The notes: a model not told the origin generated them from the letters alone. A DNA stretch of 64,000 nucleotides from Hofstenia miamia (GCA_900660155.1 CABFPE010000502.1:491212-555211), one strand, 5' to 3'. Shown: positions 12,572-25,881, counted from the first letter of the stretch. Made by a program: numbers and translations.

Positions 12572-12645
12572 GGCTCAAACTGCGGAAATGAACCCCGGGC
12601 CTTTCGCAATATAAGCTAGAACCATACCATTAGACCGCTAATAGA
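12572..12645 (-). pseudogene. tRNA-Pro-like relic or SINE head
   Basis: The minus strand shows an A-box-like GGTCTAATGGTATGG, then GCTTATATTGCGAAAGG and a B-box-like GGTTCATTTCC, spaced as in animal tRNA-Pro. The acceptor and T stems do not pair well, so it is not a working tRNA. It may be a tRNA pseudogene or the head of a short retroposon. Confidence 0.4.
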
Positions 12646-12699
12646 ATAATTTATTGCACATCACAAAACTATGTAACAAAATGTTTAGAAAAAAAGGAT

Positions 12700-13094
12700 A
12701 TCAGTCAAAGATAACAATAGATTTATGTTGCTTACACCGTTTACACATTGTGTTTTCATAATAATGATGGATAAAGCAATGTTTTCAAATGTCTCATCAA
12801 AAAACTATTTCATTTAAAAAGGACTTTAGTAATTCCCGAGTACTTTCCTGCTTTTCCTGTGGAAAATAGAAAACGTTCCATTGAAATTTCCAAGTTTAGC
12901 GGGAATGCGATTTTTTCCCAAAATGCTTAATTTTTGCCATTACTCCCGCAATATTATCTCGAACTTTAATATATTTCGCATAGTGGTAAGCAGTATAAAG
13001 GGATACTATTCTACAAGATTTCAATGATGTATGTTTGGAAGCGCGCTCATGAGGAAATTTTATTTTGCAGTTAGCGGGAGATACAAATATGCAA

Positions 13095-13125
<31 letters not shown>

Positions 13126-13890
13126 AAAGAGCAGGCAATTGATGTGCGGCTTTTTTTTAAACATCGTTTATTTCTTCATGTATCGTGTATTTGGGGAGGA
13201 TTTTGTAGCTTCGTGTATATTCTTGAAATGATGATATTTCATGAATTGAACAACGCTCAAGAGATGATTATATTGAAACAAATTATTACTAACAATAGAT
13301 TTCAAATATTATATTATGAAAGCAGAACAGGTAATAAAAAATTTTCAGAAACGTTTTGTTAACAAAAAGAATAAAATAATTGATTGTTAGCCAACTGAAC
13401 ACCGTGCTTTTTTGCGGGCAATAATTGAGTCCAAACAATTACAAGCAGTTTTAATTGTCCTTAGCCAAAATAATTGCAATACAATAATGAATCGCGCTAG
13501 ACAGCTCTTGATAATTATACATTTCAAACAACGCCGAAAACAAACTAATTCATTCTAGAAAATTGATATCTTGAAAGAGTTTTTACTTGAAGTTGAATGA
13601 ATTTTGTCTTTTAACCAATTGCATCATTGATTTTTTCAAAAACGAGCATTAGGATTCGTAATTATGTGATCCCTATTCGATTTTTTTTCTCGTAAATACC
13701 GGAATTTTTTGAATTTACGGTTTTGGAAACAGCTGAAATTCTCAAATACAGTATTTATTACTTTATGTTATTACTTGAAATTTTGTATTGAGCTAAAACA
13801 GTAATATTTTGGTGTTTTGAATGAGATCAAACTGTAAATTTCAAGCATTCTCAAAAAGAAAAAATAATTGCTAAATGGATCAACTAAGAG
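12700..13890. other. Intergenic, no gene seen
   Basis: AT-rich sequence. It holds a (TA)n tract at 13099-13123; short overlapping frames around it have no recognisable content. Confidence 0.5.
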
Positions 13891-13892
13891 AT

Positions 13893-14474
13893 ATATAGCT
13901 CAAGTCAAAAAAGTGGCCACATTATAAGCACATTTTTGATAACAAACAAAGGACAAATACAAGCTTATAAAATATATTTGAAAATATCATTTTCTCAACT
14001 TGTAACCTGGTGACAAAGTTATTTCACAAGTTTGCCATGCAAAGCGTGACACGCAGATAAACGTCTTGAAACTGGATCCATTAAACGGACTCTAACTTAT
14101 TGAGTTATTTGATGTTGCGATTCAATGATATAACTCTTTAATTCTTTCAGATTTGCGGGACTTTTTTTCTTGAGAAATCCTTCAGAATCTGCCACATGTT
14201 CTGTATGGATACTAGATCTGTCGAATTCGGTGACCATTGCATAACTTGAATATTATAATTGGGAAAAAATTCTTTTGTCGATTTTGAGGCATGAGGAGTT
14301 GCTCCATCTTGTTCTAAGATCCATGAATCGGGATATAAGCAGGTTGCGTATGGTACAAATTCCTCGAGTATTTGGCAATATTTTGAGCTATTAGCTGTAC
14401 TAGGGCCATCTAGTAATTTTAAATAAAATCCTTTGTGCAATAAAAACTAGCCACTTTTTTTACTTGAGCTATAT
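13893..14474 (-). mobile_element. Internally deleted Tc1-like transposon
   Basis: Bounded by 26-base inverted repeats, 13893-13918 and 14449-14474, which agree at 24 positions (core ATATAGCTCAAGT then A-rich then GTGGC). At 582 bases it is far shorter than a complete Tc1 element (about 1.3-1.7 kb). It keeps only the C-terminal third of the transposase, immediately inside the right repeat, so the DNA-binding domain and first catalytic Asp have been deleted. Confidence 0.8.
14147..14440 (-). pseudogene. Tc1/mariner transposase C-terminal fragment
   Basis: A 97-residue frame with the Tc1 signatures ILEQDGATPH (second catalytic Asp), VMQWSPNSTDL and SIQNMW. Functional relatives read PIENLW, with Glu as the third catalytic acid; here it is Gln. 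With the missing N-terminus this makes the fragment inactive. The frame continues out of register downstream into text like the usual C-terminal KELYHRI segment. Confidence 0.85.
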
Positions 14475-17400
14475 TAATGAGATCCTACAATTGTTAAGTG
14501 TACTGATTAAACTACAAGTTCACCGAATAGTGATCAATAATTTAAAATAAGGTCTAAGCTGTGAGAGAAATAAAAAGGACTGACTATGTTTTTTACAATA
14601 TTTACAATGACTGAATAATAATTGTTGACACTTTACAAATAATTATACCATAGTGTTTCAAGTATGCAAAACAAATAAATTTCTAGTTTTCCATTATTTG
14701 CATTAGAATAAAATAATTGCCAAAATACTGACAAGCTGAATTATACAGTCAATAAGAACAATATTAGTACAATGTTTCTAGTATATTTTATGTCTTGATC
14801 AAGTTTGTCTTGATCAAGTTAATGAATTTTTTCGAGAACACATGTTGGCCCTATCTGAAGTTCACAATAGGCCTAAAATATTAGTAACTAATGTAAATTT
14901 GAATGGTATTTGCATTGTGTGATTTCAAATTTATAAGCAACTATAATTGCTTGAATACAATATTTCGGCAACAAATGTTATTACTTATATTTTGATGAGT
15001 GAAAAGTACATATTGCAAGTAATGAAACATTTTTTAAGACGAAAATTCACAAATTTAAAGTAATTTCTTATCATTTTATTATATTAAATATAAACTTACT
15101 TTGTTTTACAAAAAAAATATATGTTGACAAGTATAATGAAATTTTTTCATTGTGAAGGAGTTGTTGGGTGTGACGCAGTAAGCAGGACGCAGTAAGCAGT
15201 TCATTATTAGAGATACATGTACGTCCTGCCTATGCATGTATCTATTTAATGAATGTATATTCTATCATACCAGCCAGGGCTTCACTCTTAAATAATTAAC
15301 AAGAGGAGCTCTAAATTTGAGCACTGTAATTTTATGCTGTAGTTTTACATAATTTTATTTCTCAAAAATAAAATCCAACACCCCCACACCGTAATATAAC
15401 TTTAATTAGCCTGTCGGTGCCTTATCGAATTTAACAAGGTGGGCTGAGCCCCTCTGAGCACCCTCTCGAGTACACCCATAATTTAAGCTATACAAACTAT
15501 AAATTATAGTGACATTTGAAGAATAGTTATAAAGACAAAACAGCTACATGCTGCAACTAATTTTTTATCATTTATATTTTAACGAAGTATACAATGGAGT
15601 GACTCCCCTTGAATATTAGTTAAGCTCTTTCTGGCACTTGTGCGTCATTGTAACACTTAAGTTTACCGACGCCAATATTCTGATTAGGTGAAAGTAAAAA
15701 CCGATACTCGGTTTTTAAAAACTTTGTGTGAATATTCGAAAATCTAAAGCTTAGTACTATAGCATCTAGTTAATTTGATGTTGGAAGGTTTCAGATACTA
15801 GAAAATATCTGAAACACTCTGTTTTATTTTTTTTCCAAATATGCACTGTCAAACTTTCACATGAAATTGCATTCTTTATACCATGCAATCACAAATAATT
15901 TATAATTAAAAGAAAATTTCAATTTGATTGATGGCGCCATTTTGAAATGTGAAGAAATAAATTCAAGTCTTTGACAACCGCTTTCCTGAGAATATTTAAG
16001 TGTACAAGAACAAATCTCCTCTCTCCTATTTTAATTACACATTCTAAAAGCGTAGGCTATGGATTTAATTAAACTGCACAACAATATCAAAATACATTGT
16101 CTCAGTTAATTTTGGAAATCATATTTTCAGAATTGACTAAATCTGGCTTCTATTGTACAGTAGAAATCAAATAATGTTTTAATAGGCCCTGTTGAATTGT
16201 AGAGTTGAGGTACACTATTTTTAATGACACAATGAATTACTCATTTAAAAGATACAGCGTCATTTAATCAAAAGTATGATTTTACATTTTAATTTTTTCA
16301 AATTCTATATTTATATTACTATTATTGTGGATCTCTTAAATTTTGTTAAAAATTGAGTTGTTCTGCTGCTTTTTGATTGTGTATTTTTATTTCCAATTTA
16401 TTATGGAACTAACTAAAAATTTTCATAGATTATGTTTACAAAAAGGGAAACTTAATCTGCGGGACTTGCAAATTGAAACAGAGAAGCTTACAATGCAACA
16501 CCAACTAGCTAGTATTAGCTTTTGCCGGGAAATACCTTCCTTAAAATTCTCGGTCGGTTTAAACTCTGAGTTGGATATCATTTAGTAAAAATTATTATTC
16601 AGTGATATTTATATAAGTACTTACGGTTCAGCATTACTAGTCGCATTTTGCATTTAGAAAGCACGTGTGAATTGCCTGGCAAAAATCCAGAAACATGCGT
16701 TTAAGTACTCGATGCACAGATCTGTGCATATCATTACTCCAAAGTGAACATTATAATTTTGCGGTAAAAATTATATTGATTGCAATCACTTATAATTGAG
16801 TAATTTTCCGTGGAAATATTTAATTTTATATCAGTAGCGGCATTAAGGGGATGGTTTGAAAACTGAGGCCTGTTCGGCTTGACCATATTCGAGAGATTAT
16901 AATGGGTGCTGCTTCCTGTTGCCAAAATTCCCGCCACAAGCCTGTCTTTGTTAATTTTTACAAAGAAATCTTTAAATATATTTAGATTAACCCTGATATT
17001 TTCAAACTTCCTTTAGGATATATATAACACAACCTGTCATGTTCCCAGTGCAATTTAGTACTTGCACACCTTAATTATAGTTGGAGTTGGCTTAGATTCA
17101 TTTTCAATTAAACTTGTGTACTAATTTCATCTTATGCTTTCTATTCCTTATTTCGCGACTACAATATGTTTTTAAAAGTTAATAAAACTTTAATGCCCTT
17201 ACAATTCTTAATAAAAATATAAATCACCAGGTACATAATAACTTAGTTGTGCATGTGAGTGGTTACTAACAACTTAGCATTGATTAATTTTTCATACTCA
17301 ACATACTATTGTTAAAGATTATTAAAAATTTAAGGAATTCCTTTTTAATAGACTTGAAAATGCAGTAACAATGATCAATTATTGCACAGTTTTTCTAAAC

Positions 17401-19879
17401 CATTTTGACAACATATTAGATCCGGCCATATACCACAATGTTCCGTAAAAAGTAACCTACTTTAATAATGTAATATAGAAAAAATAATATATGTTTAGTT
17501 GTAATACAATTATTTTAAAATTTAATTATAGTGATGAGGCAGAGCAACGCAAAATTTAGCAGGGAGGACGAAGCTGCTCATACCAATAAAAATAAATTGG
17601 GAGTGTTATAATTTAATTTACATTATCAATGATGTAGAAATTGAGGAAATGCAATTTACTAAATCATTTCAAATACAAATTCTACAATTTTGGAAATATT
17701 ATTTAACTAAAATGAATTACATCACTGCAAGCACTGTTAAAAACTTGTTTAGTTAATGTGTAGCAATAACAAATATGGGGATTACAAGAAACATACGTCG
17801 CAATTTCGTTTTACTGTCAACTAGAATCCTGCGGGTCAGGAATGGAAATTAAAATTAATATATGGGAGGCAACCTGTAAAGAACCGTAATCATATTTTCT
17901 ATTTCAATTAGGACGAATTTGGTTTCACCTTTGCCATCATAATTACTATATTACATTTGCTATTCTGATATGTTTTTCTATGCTAAAATACATTTGTAAT
18001 ATTTCAATATAGTGTTGAAATTTATTAATAATTCAGAAATTTTATACATTTGTTCTTAGTGAGGCATGGAATAATAAAATTTAAAAAATAGCGAGACCAA
18101 TTCAAGACTGAAGGTTCGGCAGATTTCAAATCCATTACCGCTCATTTGTCTTCAATTCTAACAATTTGGTATTCACAGTGGCGGCGGAACCATGTCGCTT
18201 GGTTATGAATGGTATACCCGAGAATGTTGTTGGGTACGCAAAGCATACCCAAAATAGATATTTTGATATGATTAACATTCAAACATAACTTCATGAGGTA
18301 TATTATAGGACACTAAAAAAGCAGGATGAATATTGAAAGGAAAATATGCACTAAAACCAAGATCAAATATGCATTTTAGTTGGGGCAAATGAGAAGAAGT
18401 ATGCACTTAAACGAATGTGGTTGAACTGAATATTGGGAATTGTTCAAAAAGCTTAAAATCTATTGCAATGAATAAAAAAACATTTTGAAGTGTTTTTGGC
18501 GATTTGCTCGTAGATCTGTATTATATTTATTAAAGCTCCTTTCAACATTTACACTTGTTAGTACAGCATGTTTAAATCCAGCTTGTATAGCAGGAGAGAC
18601 ATTCCATTTTTTTCTAACCGCATTCATGTTCAAGTTGAATTATTTAATGATTTTATTAAAACAGCAGCAATCAAATAGGTAAACCCACTTAAGGCGATTT
18701 CAAAAATGGATGCACTTGTGTTAATACTTCAGGCTAAAAAGGATATCGTGTCCACAATGCTTTCATAAATTCATATAAAACATTAATAGTTCCTTATTGC
18801 CATCCTATACCAGTCCAGCAACTGAGCACAAAATTCCAAATTTAGGTGATGTTCTTTAATCATTGCATGGTAATGCATTCTCATAAGAAATGGATAGATA
18901 ATTTTAATTATTTTGAAATAGTCCAAGAATTTATTATTGTTATCTCAAATGGTTGTGAATTTTTTTGCCATTTCCCAGCTTAGAGTTATTTTGAATTTTC
19001 TTAATATTGTATTAATTTTCAAAGTTTTGATATAAAAATATATTTCAGTTGGTCATTTTTATTTTTTTGAAAATATTGGATTTGCACATTATTTGATCGT
19101 TGTAAATGACGGGGCAAGTTGTAAAAAAGTTTTGAACTATTTGCATGTCTACAACCCTTAATATTGAAAAAAATACCGCAGAGATCATATTAAAGCATCG
19201 AGTACTAGCAAATTCAACTTCTCCTAGCAGTAGCTACAAAATACCCCAAAAATGAAGTAATTTAAAACTCACTGTCTATCCATGATCCAAACTTTGAAAA
19301 AAGTTTTATTTTCAGTAATAATTATTCTATTTTGTAATAAATCTGAAATATGTATTTAAATTTTAATTATCCTGTGATTTAATAAAAATTTAAAACGTCT
19401 ACAAATTAATCAAAAGTGGTGTTAAAAAATTGAAATAAATACTGCTAAAATAGATCAGCTACTGTTAAGAAATATCGAGGGTAAATATTTGACTGAATAG
19501 AATTCTATTATTATTTCTACAATATAGTTTGAAATTATGCTTTGAAATCTCTCAAGTAAATTGATTTGGTGAACTATCATTTGATGGAAAATTGTTGACT
19601 TTATTCACTAAACTTCAAAATTTCCTTCATAGTGAATGTGGTTTTGATTAATGTTTTACTTCTTAATAGTTTTCATTGTAGTTCAACTTAGTTTGTTATT
19701 GATGACGATGACTCTATGGCATATGGATCCCACTCTCTATTGGGGACCTTTCAACGTAAATTGGATCCTCTGAGGCACATAATCGAAGCTGAGGTTACTG
19801 TCATTTCGATCCTATTTCTTATCCACGTTATAGTCTAATGGCTAGGTATATTTAATTTATTAGTTAAGAGTATGGTCAG
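14475..19879. other. Gene-free AT-rich stretch
   Basis: I see no gene over about 5.4 kb. Minor items: a 15-base perfect tandem pair at 14792-14821 (TGTCTTGATCAAGTT twice), a 14-base tandem pair at 15172-15199 (GACGCAGTAAGCAG twice), and a dispersed repeat at 16338-16408. Confidence 0.5.
16338..16408 (+). repeat. Dispersed repeat, copy 1
   Basis: Similar to 30834-30891: both start AAATTTTGTTA and share AATTGAGTTGTTC, CTTTTTGATTG and TTCCAATTT. Copy 1 has small insertions. The family is unknown to me. Confidence 0.6.
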
Positions 19880-22220
19880 TCTCTTTATCAAGGTCCTGGT
19901 CCCCTGGAATTTGGCCGCCAGTTGTTGCAATCACAATGAGACAGAAAGAAGCTTTTTCAATTTCAGTTACTCTGGATTCATGCTGGCGTTTATTTGCTTC
20001 TTCGTATTTTTGGTAGATGGCTTCAATATCACATTGGTTCGATTTTCATAATGGATTGAATTTGCGCAAATCGACCATGGATTTCTCAAAGTGACCACCC
20101 ATACTCCACTCGCAGAGATATCATGCCTAGCATTGTTTTGAACATTTCTTACCGATTTTAACGATCTATCAACTGGCTGCACCGGAGGCTCAATTGATAC
20201 GTCGTGCCAGACTTCTGCCATCACGGAGCTCATTGCGCCTCACAATTGGGAATCTTCCATTTGGACATGATATTGCAATTTTCAACTGTGAAACCAGATC
20301 CGCATCCACATCTTGAGGGTATATGTTCTGAAGTGACATCACAAAGGCGACATAATGCGCCCCTAAAGCATGATTTTGATAAGCAGAAGCTGTCTGATTC
20401 CACAGGTAATAGCGTCAGCTAAGATGAAGTACCTTTTTCTGCTGCAAGTTGAATGGATCTTTTTAAAGTTTCATTTTTTATAGCATTTGTGTTTTTCATA
20501 CGGTTTCTTTTTCTTTCGCACTTGTTTAATGGTTGATTGAACTTCAGTTATATCCATCATTCTTTGATTGCTTTCTTTAATAATCGCCTGAACAAGTGGA
20601 TCATATATTGTACGCGAGTCCATATATTGCCTTGCACTAGTTGCAAGATTCGGAATTCCCAGTGCACATTCATGGCATGGAATCTTCAGCACTTTTAAGA
20701 GATCTTTATTTACACTCTGCCAAACATGGCTGAGGGAAAAGCATCGATTTGCTCTTGAAGTGGTGTTAGCTGGATAGCCCTCTAGTCAGACAAGATAACC
20801 TGGCTTAAGTTCAGTTTCCGCGATATTGATTAAGGTTTGTAGTTTTTTGCATCATTCTGATACTTGATCTGTGGCATATTTGACAATGAAATCTTTGCTT
20901 CTTACTGCTGAAGAAGAATTCGTGTTCCTTCTGTCATGATTTGTATGTCAACTGTTGCAAACATTGTTTCCGCAAAATGTGGAAGTGATTTATTTACAAA
21001 CAATTTGGTAACATGGAAGGGCTAGGATGCGGCCATAGCCTGTAGCATCATCTGCTATTCAAACTTGTATGCAATTCGGGACTTGTGCCATTGCAGCCAC
21101 TGCAAACATTGGAATTGCCAAAGGGTCACCCTGAGTTGTACCTTCTGATTTCAACCCGTTTCCTGCAGAAATTTGTTGTTACCTTTCCCAACAAGTGGCA
21201 AATTGTTTTTTTGTTTAGCTCATTGAATGCGTTCTTAGCATCCACAAGTAAGAGACGTTCGCAATCATTCTGACTATACATTTCAAGTATGCTGTGAACT
21301 GCTGCCTCACAACCAGCTTCATGGCCTGCAGCCTTTTCTCTGATGAATGGTTTTAGTTCTGAGAGCAACTTTTCCAATCAGCCTTCTCAATACTTCACAA
21401 ATTCCGATTGGGCGAATTCCAGGATTCTCGTCTAGAGGTATCAATCTACAGCTTCTGCGATTATCAGTGGTCGTATGATTGACATATTCTAGGAACATCC
21501 TTTTTGCTACGAAACAATTGAATTACACAGATTATCAGATGCTTCTTTGTGCGCTGTAAGCATCCTTTTCCAATAATTTGGGTCTGCATATGATGGCCGC
21601 ACTGTTTCTCTGAGTTTCAAGGCACACTTGCGAATTGCATTAACATCGATAGCATTAAATAGAACTGGATGAAAGTCTTCATCTGATTCTGGCCTTTCAA
21701 CTGAATATGGATCCAAATTTCTGGCCTTTGGACGTTTCTCCATTAAACTCTGCTTCACTGTTTTGTCTCATATGATCTCATCAAATGGAAGGCATTACCT
21801 GTTTCCAATCTGTGTTAAAACGCATATTGCATTTTTTATTTTTTCATGGCATCAGCAAATAATTTTGTTTCTGAATTGCAGCACCTTATTTCATGCGAGA
21901 TTGGATGATATTTCCTTCCTTCCAGAGATTTGACCTGCGTCTAAGGTTCATGATTCTTAAGGTAATCTTTTGATTTCGCTTTGATTCATGAAGAATTAGA
22001 GCTGGTATGTTCATGGCTGCATTGAGTAAATATTCTGCATCCAAGCAATTTTCAGCGAAAGAGATGAACAGTTTGCTCCGTGACAGGTGAAATAAGCTTG
22101 GTTTCCATTACGATATGATGTTATAAACCTCTTTGAATTATTTGACTGCAATTTCGTGAGATATTGCTCCATGATCTTTTCTCCATTGAATGGATATTGG
22201 AGTGGGAAAGAGGTCTTCAA
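19880..22220 (-). pseudogene. Decayed retroelement reverse transcriptase (GTTQGDPLA class)
   Basis: Several frames on the minus strand line up as one large protein: GHEAGCEAAVH and LLVDAKNAFN (motif A Asp) at 21377-21130, EGTTQGDPLAIPMFA at about 21140-21090, a motif C variant IADDA (about 21055), a CGCGSGFTVEN zinc-like stretch at about 20320-20285, EVWHDVSIEPPVQPV at 20220, and RVTEIEKASF near 19965. The same order is seen in multi-copy reverse transcriptases of many invertebrates. It is riddled with stops and frameshifts. It is a sister family to the relics at 36.4-38.5 and 43.8-44.2 kb. I cannot name the clade. Confidence 0.8.
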
Positions 22221-22467
22221 TTACTGTAGGTGTGTTCGAGATTCAACTTGAGTGACTAAAGGTGGGGCAAAAACACTCTATTTTTTCCAAATATTGAAAA
22301 TGTATCCCACAACCTCAGTTTTTAATTTTTATTAGCTTATTACAAAAAAAATGATTGAATCAATCAAAAGCAATTTTGAAAACCTAACGGTGGGATATTC
22401 CCTTTGGTTACCACACAGGTCTTTATTAGCCATTTGTGTGATACGCTTCCCTATCATAGGCCTCGCT

Positions 22468-22710
22468 CAGTGGCGTACCCAGGGGGGACATGATGGAATG
22501 CCCCCCTGTCAGGTTTCCAAATTTAATTTTGACTGGATAAATCAAAAAATTTTTCGTAAAAAAATGAAAAATTTAAAATCTAGGATCGTGAAATGCATTT
22601 TTTAGGGTCTATTTTCTCAATAGCTTTCAAAAATTTTCGCGGGGCTTTGCCCCGCATTAGGGAATAACAATGATGTCCCCCCCCGTCAGAAAATCCTGGG
22701 TACGCCCCTG
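22468..22710. mobile_element. MITE with 8-base target duplication (hAT/P-type ends)
   Basis: Ends CAGTGGCGTACCCAGG and, inverted, CAGGGGCGTACCCAGG (15 of 16 match). Flanks GCCTCGCT (22460-22467) and GCCTCGTT (22711-22718) are an 8-base target duplication with one mismatch. The 243-base body has C-runs next to the ends and no coding content. A diverged relative is at 49690-49875. Confidence 0.85.
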
Positions 22711-22719
22711 GCCTCGTTG

Positions 22720-24490
22720 TACTATATTCTCTGAACTGCTAAGTTTTTTTAGTTAAATGATAATTCTGCATGTATTTTACTCATGCATTTTCAGGTCTAA
22801 GGTGTTCTAGGTCGTATTTTCTTGAACATTTTCCAATGAGCATTTTAAATTGCACGATCTATGGCTTACAATAGTAAAGTCTATCATCGGTTATAATTAC
22901 CTTAGGTTAATAATAGAACGCTTTCATTTGAATCGAAGAATTTTATTTCACTTGCTTTTTTTTATTTAGCTGTTTTCACCATCCCTTTTACTGGACAGAT
23001 GGCATAATCTTGACTTCAAATTATTAGAATTCTCCACGTGATATTATGTGATTGGCGCTTCTGATCTACTTTGTAAAAATTGAGGCACAGAAGACTTAAG
23101 CTGAATTGATGTTTCGACTGGGAAAACCGCATATTACCAATTCTTCCCAGTCCATTCAGAATAAAAGCTAGCTCATTGCTTCCGAATGGCCAACCCTTCT
23201 GCATTAAAAGCCAAAAATGATGTTTGGTGGAATAAAACAATGCCAGTCCGTGTCAATCATCTTGAAATATCTAAACTTGAGTGTGTGCAGCAGCTACCGG
23301 ACATTAGCCTAAAGTTGTCAACCTGCAGCCCTTGAATTTCTGGGGAAGCGCTTACAAGAATATGTGCTGCGTGATCTGACAAAGGCTACCGGGCCGCATT
23401 TGATGAATGATGCTTCAAACTGTATCAGGTCAAGAAATATTCAGGATTTTGCCAATTTCCCGATAAGAACGTTGTCATTATGATTCAAGATGATCAGCTG
23501 ACGAATATTTTCAAATTTATCCATATTAAGAAAATGTTAAGTTGTAAACATCTAATGATGGCAACATAGATTTATAGATACACTGGTATTTTCAAGCTGA
23601 TGAGCGAGTATGTAACAATCTTCTAATAAAATAGGGTTATAAATGTATTATTGATATTTTCAGTGATTTGTAGAGACCAGGACTCATTGCGTTAAATATT
23701 AGTCCAAGATCTTTTTGTCATTGCAACTGATCGATACTTAAATAATCTAGATTTCTACAAGCAGTTTCTTCATTATTAAGAATCTTGTTTGCATTTTCTA
23801 TTTAAAAAATGTTGAATGATCTATGGCCCAGGGGCAACGGCTGTTTATATCTCGTTGCGTGTGAGTTGCGCAATCTACGAAATGCTGAGATGTTTATTGC
23901 TATGACTGATGTCAATAGTGTATAAATAAATAATAACAATAACAATAACAATAATAATTACAATATATATATATATGCTCCATTATTCCATTTAATGTGT
24001 GCACACTTATAGCAGGCTAGCCTTTGACTTATACCCATGTAACGTCCATCTTTTCTAAAACATAAATGAAAAATTACCCAAAAATCAAAGTTCATTGGTC
24101 TACATGCCGCAGATATTCATTTAATAGGATAAGTACAGGTCGTCAAATTTAACATATATTTCCGCATTTAGAAAGCATCGTTTGATACTAAAACATCAAT
24201 CAAGTTAACACGGCAGGGCTTCACAAACTAATATTAGCAAAAAGTTAAAATTTTCTTATTATCACGTATATTTTTAACAATGTAAATGAGGTAGTGACGG
24301 TTAGCTATTGACCGTGCCGCTCAGAATAGTTTAAATAGTGTGTGGCTTTCTTGAGTTGTTAAAGCTTATCTATAATTCTGTTTTATCAGCATTGGTTTTT
24401 CTACAAAGCGTTTTAAAATTCCGAGCATTTTTTTAATATATGCAATTTAATTTTGTAAATATGTTCTAGAATGCTTACGCTGTGCTTCAT
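22720..24490. other. Intergenic, no gene seen
   Basis: No supported gene. An AAC/AAT-rich simple repeat with a short TA run lies at 23926-23976. Confidence 0.5.
23926..23976. repeat. AAC/AAT simple repeat with TA run
   Basis: Repeated AACAAT units followed by ATATATATATAT. Confidence 0.85.
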
Positions 24491-24493
24491 ATA

Positions 24494-25082
24494 CAGGGTG
24501 TAACAAAAGTAACCAGACGCTTCATTTTACGAGAAATCTAACTTTATTCATAAGAGTAGGAATAAAAAAACGAATCATTCATAGTAAAATATAGTGTAGC
24601 GAATCTAAAACAACTTACTGAGGTCATAATGTCCAAAAAGATTAATCATAAAAGAAGACAGTGTTCATAGAGAATGTTCAAAATGATGACCATCATGTTC
24701 AATACATTTGCAAATCCAGTCGCGAAGAGCCGGCACACCTTGTTCACCAAATCTAATGCTATAGCACGAATTTCATCGGTAATAGCATTCTTCAGATCGT
24801 CCATAGTGTGTGGGTTTCTACCATAAACTTTTATCTTTAGTAAGTAAGCCTTTATTACTCAAGTCAGTCTCTGATCATCATCCTTGAGTAACGATCAATA
24901 GGAATCACGATTTCAAAAATTTGAATGAAAAATCTGAACCCCAAATCGATTAAACATATAACATTGCTGTTGCAGCAAGGCGAACCATCACAGTTAAATT
25001 TACATCCATTGATGTTTAGCTACGTAACTATACAGTTCTTGCTTTCATTTTGCAAGCGTCTGGTTACTTTTGTTACACCCTG
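24494..25082 (-). mobile_element. Deleted mariner-like element
   Basis: Perfect 29-base terminal inverted repeats (start CAGGGTGTAACAAAAG), each flanked by TA (24492-24493 and 25083-25084), the target of the mariner group. The minus strand at about 24830-24640 carries transposase C-terminal text (VYGRNPHTMDDLKNA, DEIRAIALDLV) and, after a frameshift, LRDWICKCIEHDGHHFEHSL. At 589 bases the catalytic core is missing. Confidence 0.85.
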
Positions 25083-25682
25083 TAGGTATATATGCATACA
25101 TTCATTACTTTTATTATAGAGCAACATTATTCATACCGGAAAACGAAATAATTTTGCTAAATTTTTGCAAATTAACTTCTGAAAATTTTTTGGAGAATAA
25201 TCAAAAGCACGATATCGGAAAGTTTTCATTATGCTTAGATATGCATAAAAAATAATTGATATTCCTTTAGAGAAATTCATTGAGTATAAATGTATTTTAG
25301 AGCTGAAATGTACATGCTAATGACTCATTGAGAGCATCATACACCTTCTTCAGTGATTTTTATCATTTAATATATTACTTAATTTTGGGTAGTGGATTTT
25401 TAAAATTTGCACGCTTTTAGATGTAAGATTTCAATTCCTATTAGTTATTGCCATTAATACTATTTGATTTTATGAATTTCAAATATTACATCACAAAACC
25501 TTACACCAAATTCGACTGACGATTGACAGTTTCACCTGCAAGCAGTGCTTTGCGCTACATTTAGTTCAATATTAACCTCAAACATCCTATTGTGCCTTTA
25601 AAGTCCCATGTCGCTTTGTTTAAGTTCTCAAGCAATTTACGCCAACCTTATAGAAGTTTTAGTGCAAAAACAGAGAAAGATA

Positions 25683-25881
25683 TAATACCCCGTTTACACG
25701 TGACATGAGACATGCATGTCTTGTGTTTTCAACGAGCGAATGTCACGTCTAAACACCCAAAACACGCGACATTCAGCCACTCAAGTAGAGAATGTCGCGT
25801 GTTTTGGGTGTTTAGACGTGACATTCGCTCATTCAAAACACAAGACATGCATGTCTCGTGTCACGTGTAAACGGAGTATTA
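25683..25881. repeat. Foldback palindrome (about 90-base arms)
   Basis: Two nearly perfect inverted arms, from TAATACCCCGTTTACACG at the left to its complement at the right, around a roughly 15-base loop near 25775-25790. As RNA or single-stranded DNA it would form one long hairpin. It is GC-richer than its surroundings and encodes nothing; foldback-type MITE is the best description. Confidence 0.85.

Noticed and set aside
18178-18260. CAGTGGCGGCGGAACC resembling a DNA-transposon terminus
   Set aside because: No inverted partner within several kilobases.
23310-23410. hAT-end-like GTCAACCTGCAGCCC and CGGGCCGCAT
   Set aside because: Only one side is visible; no partner end or target duplication found.
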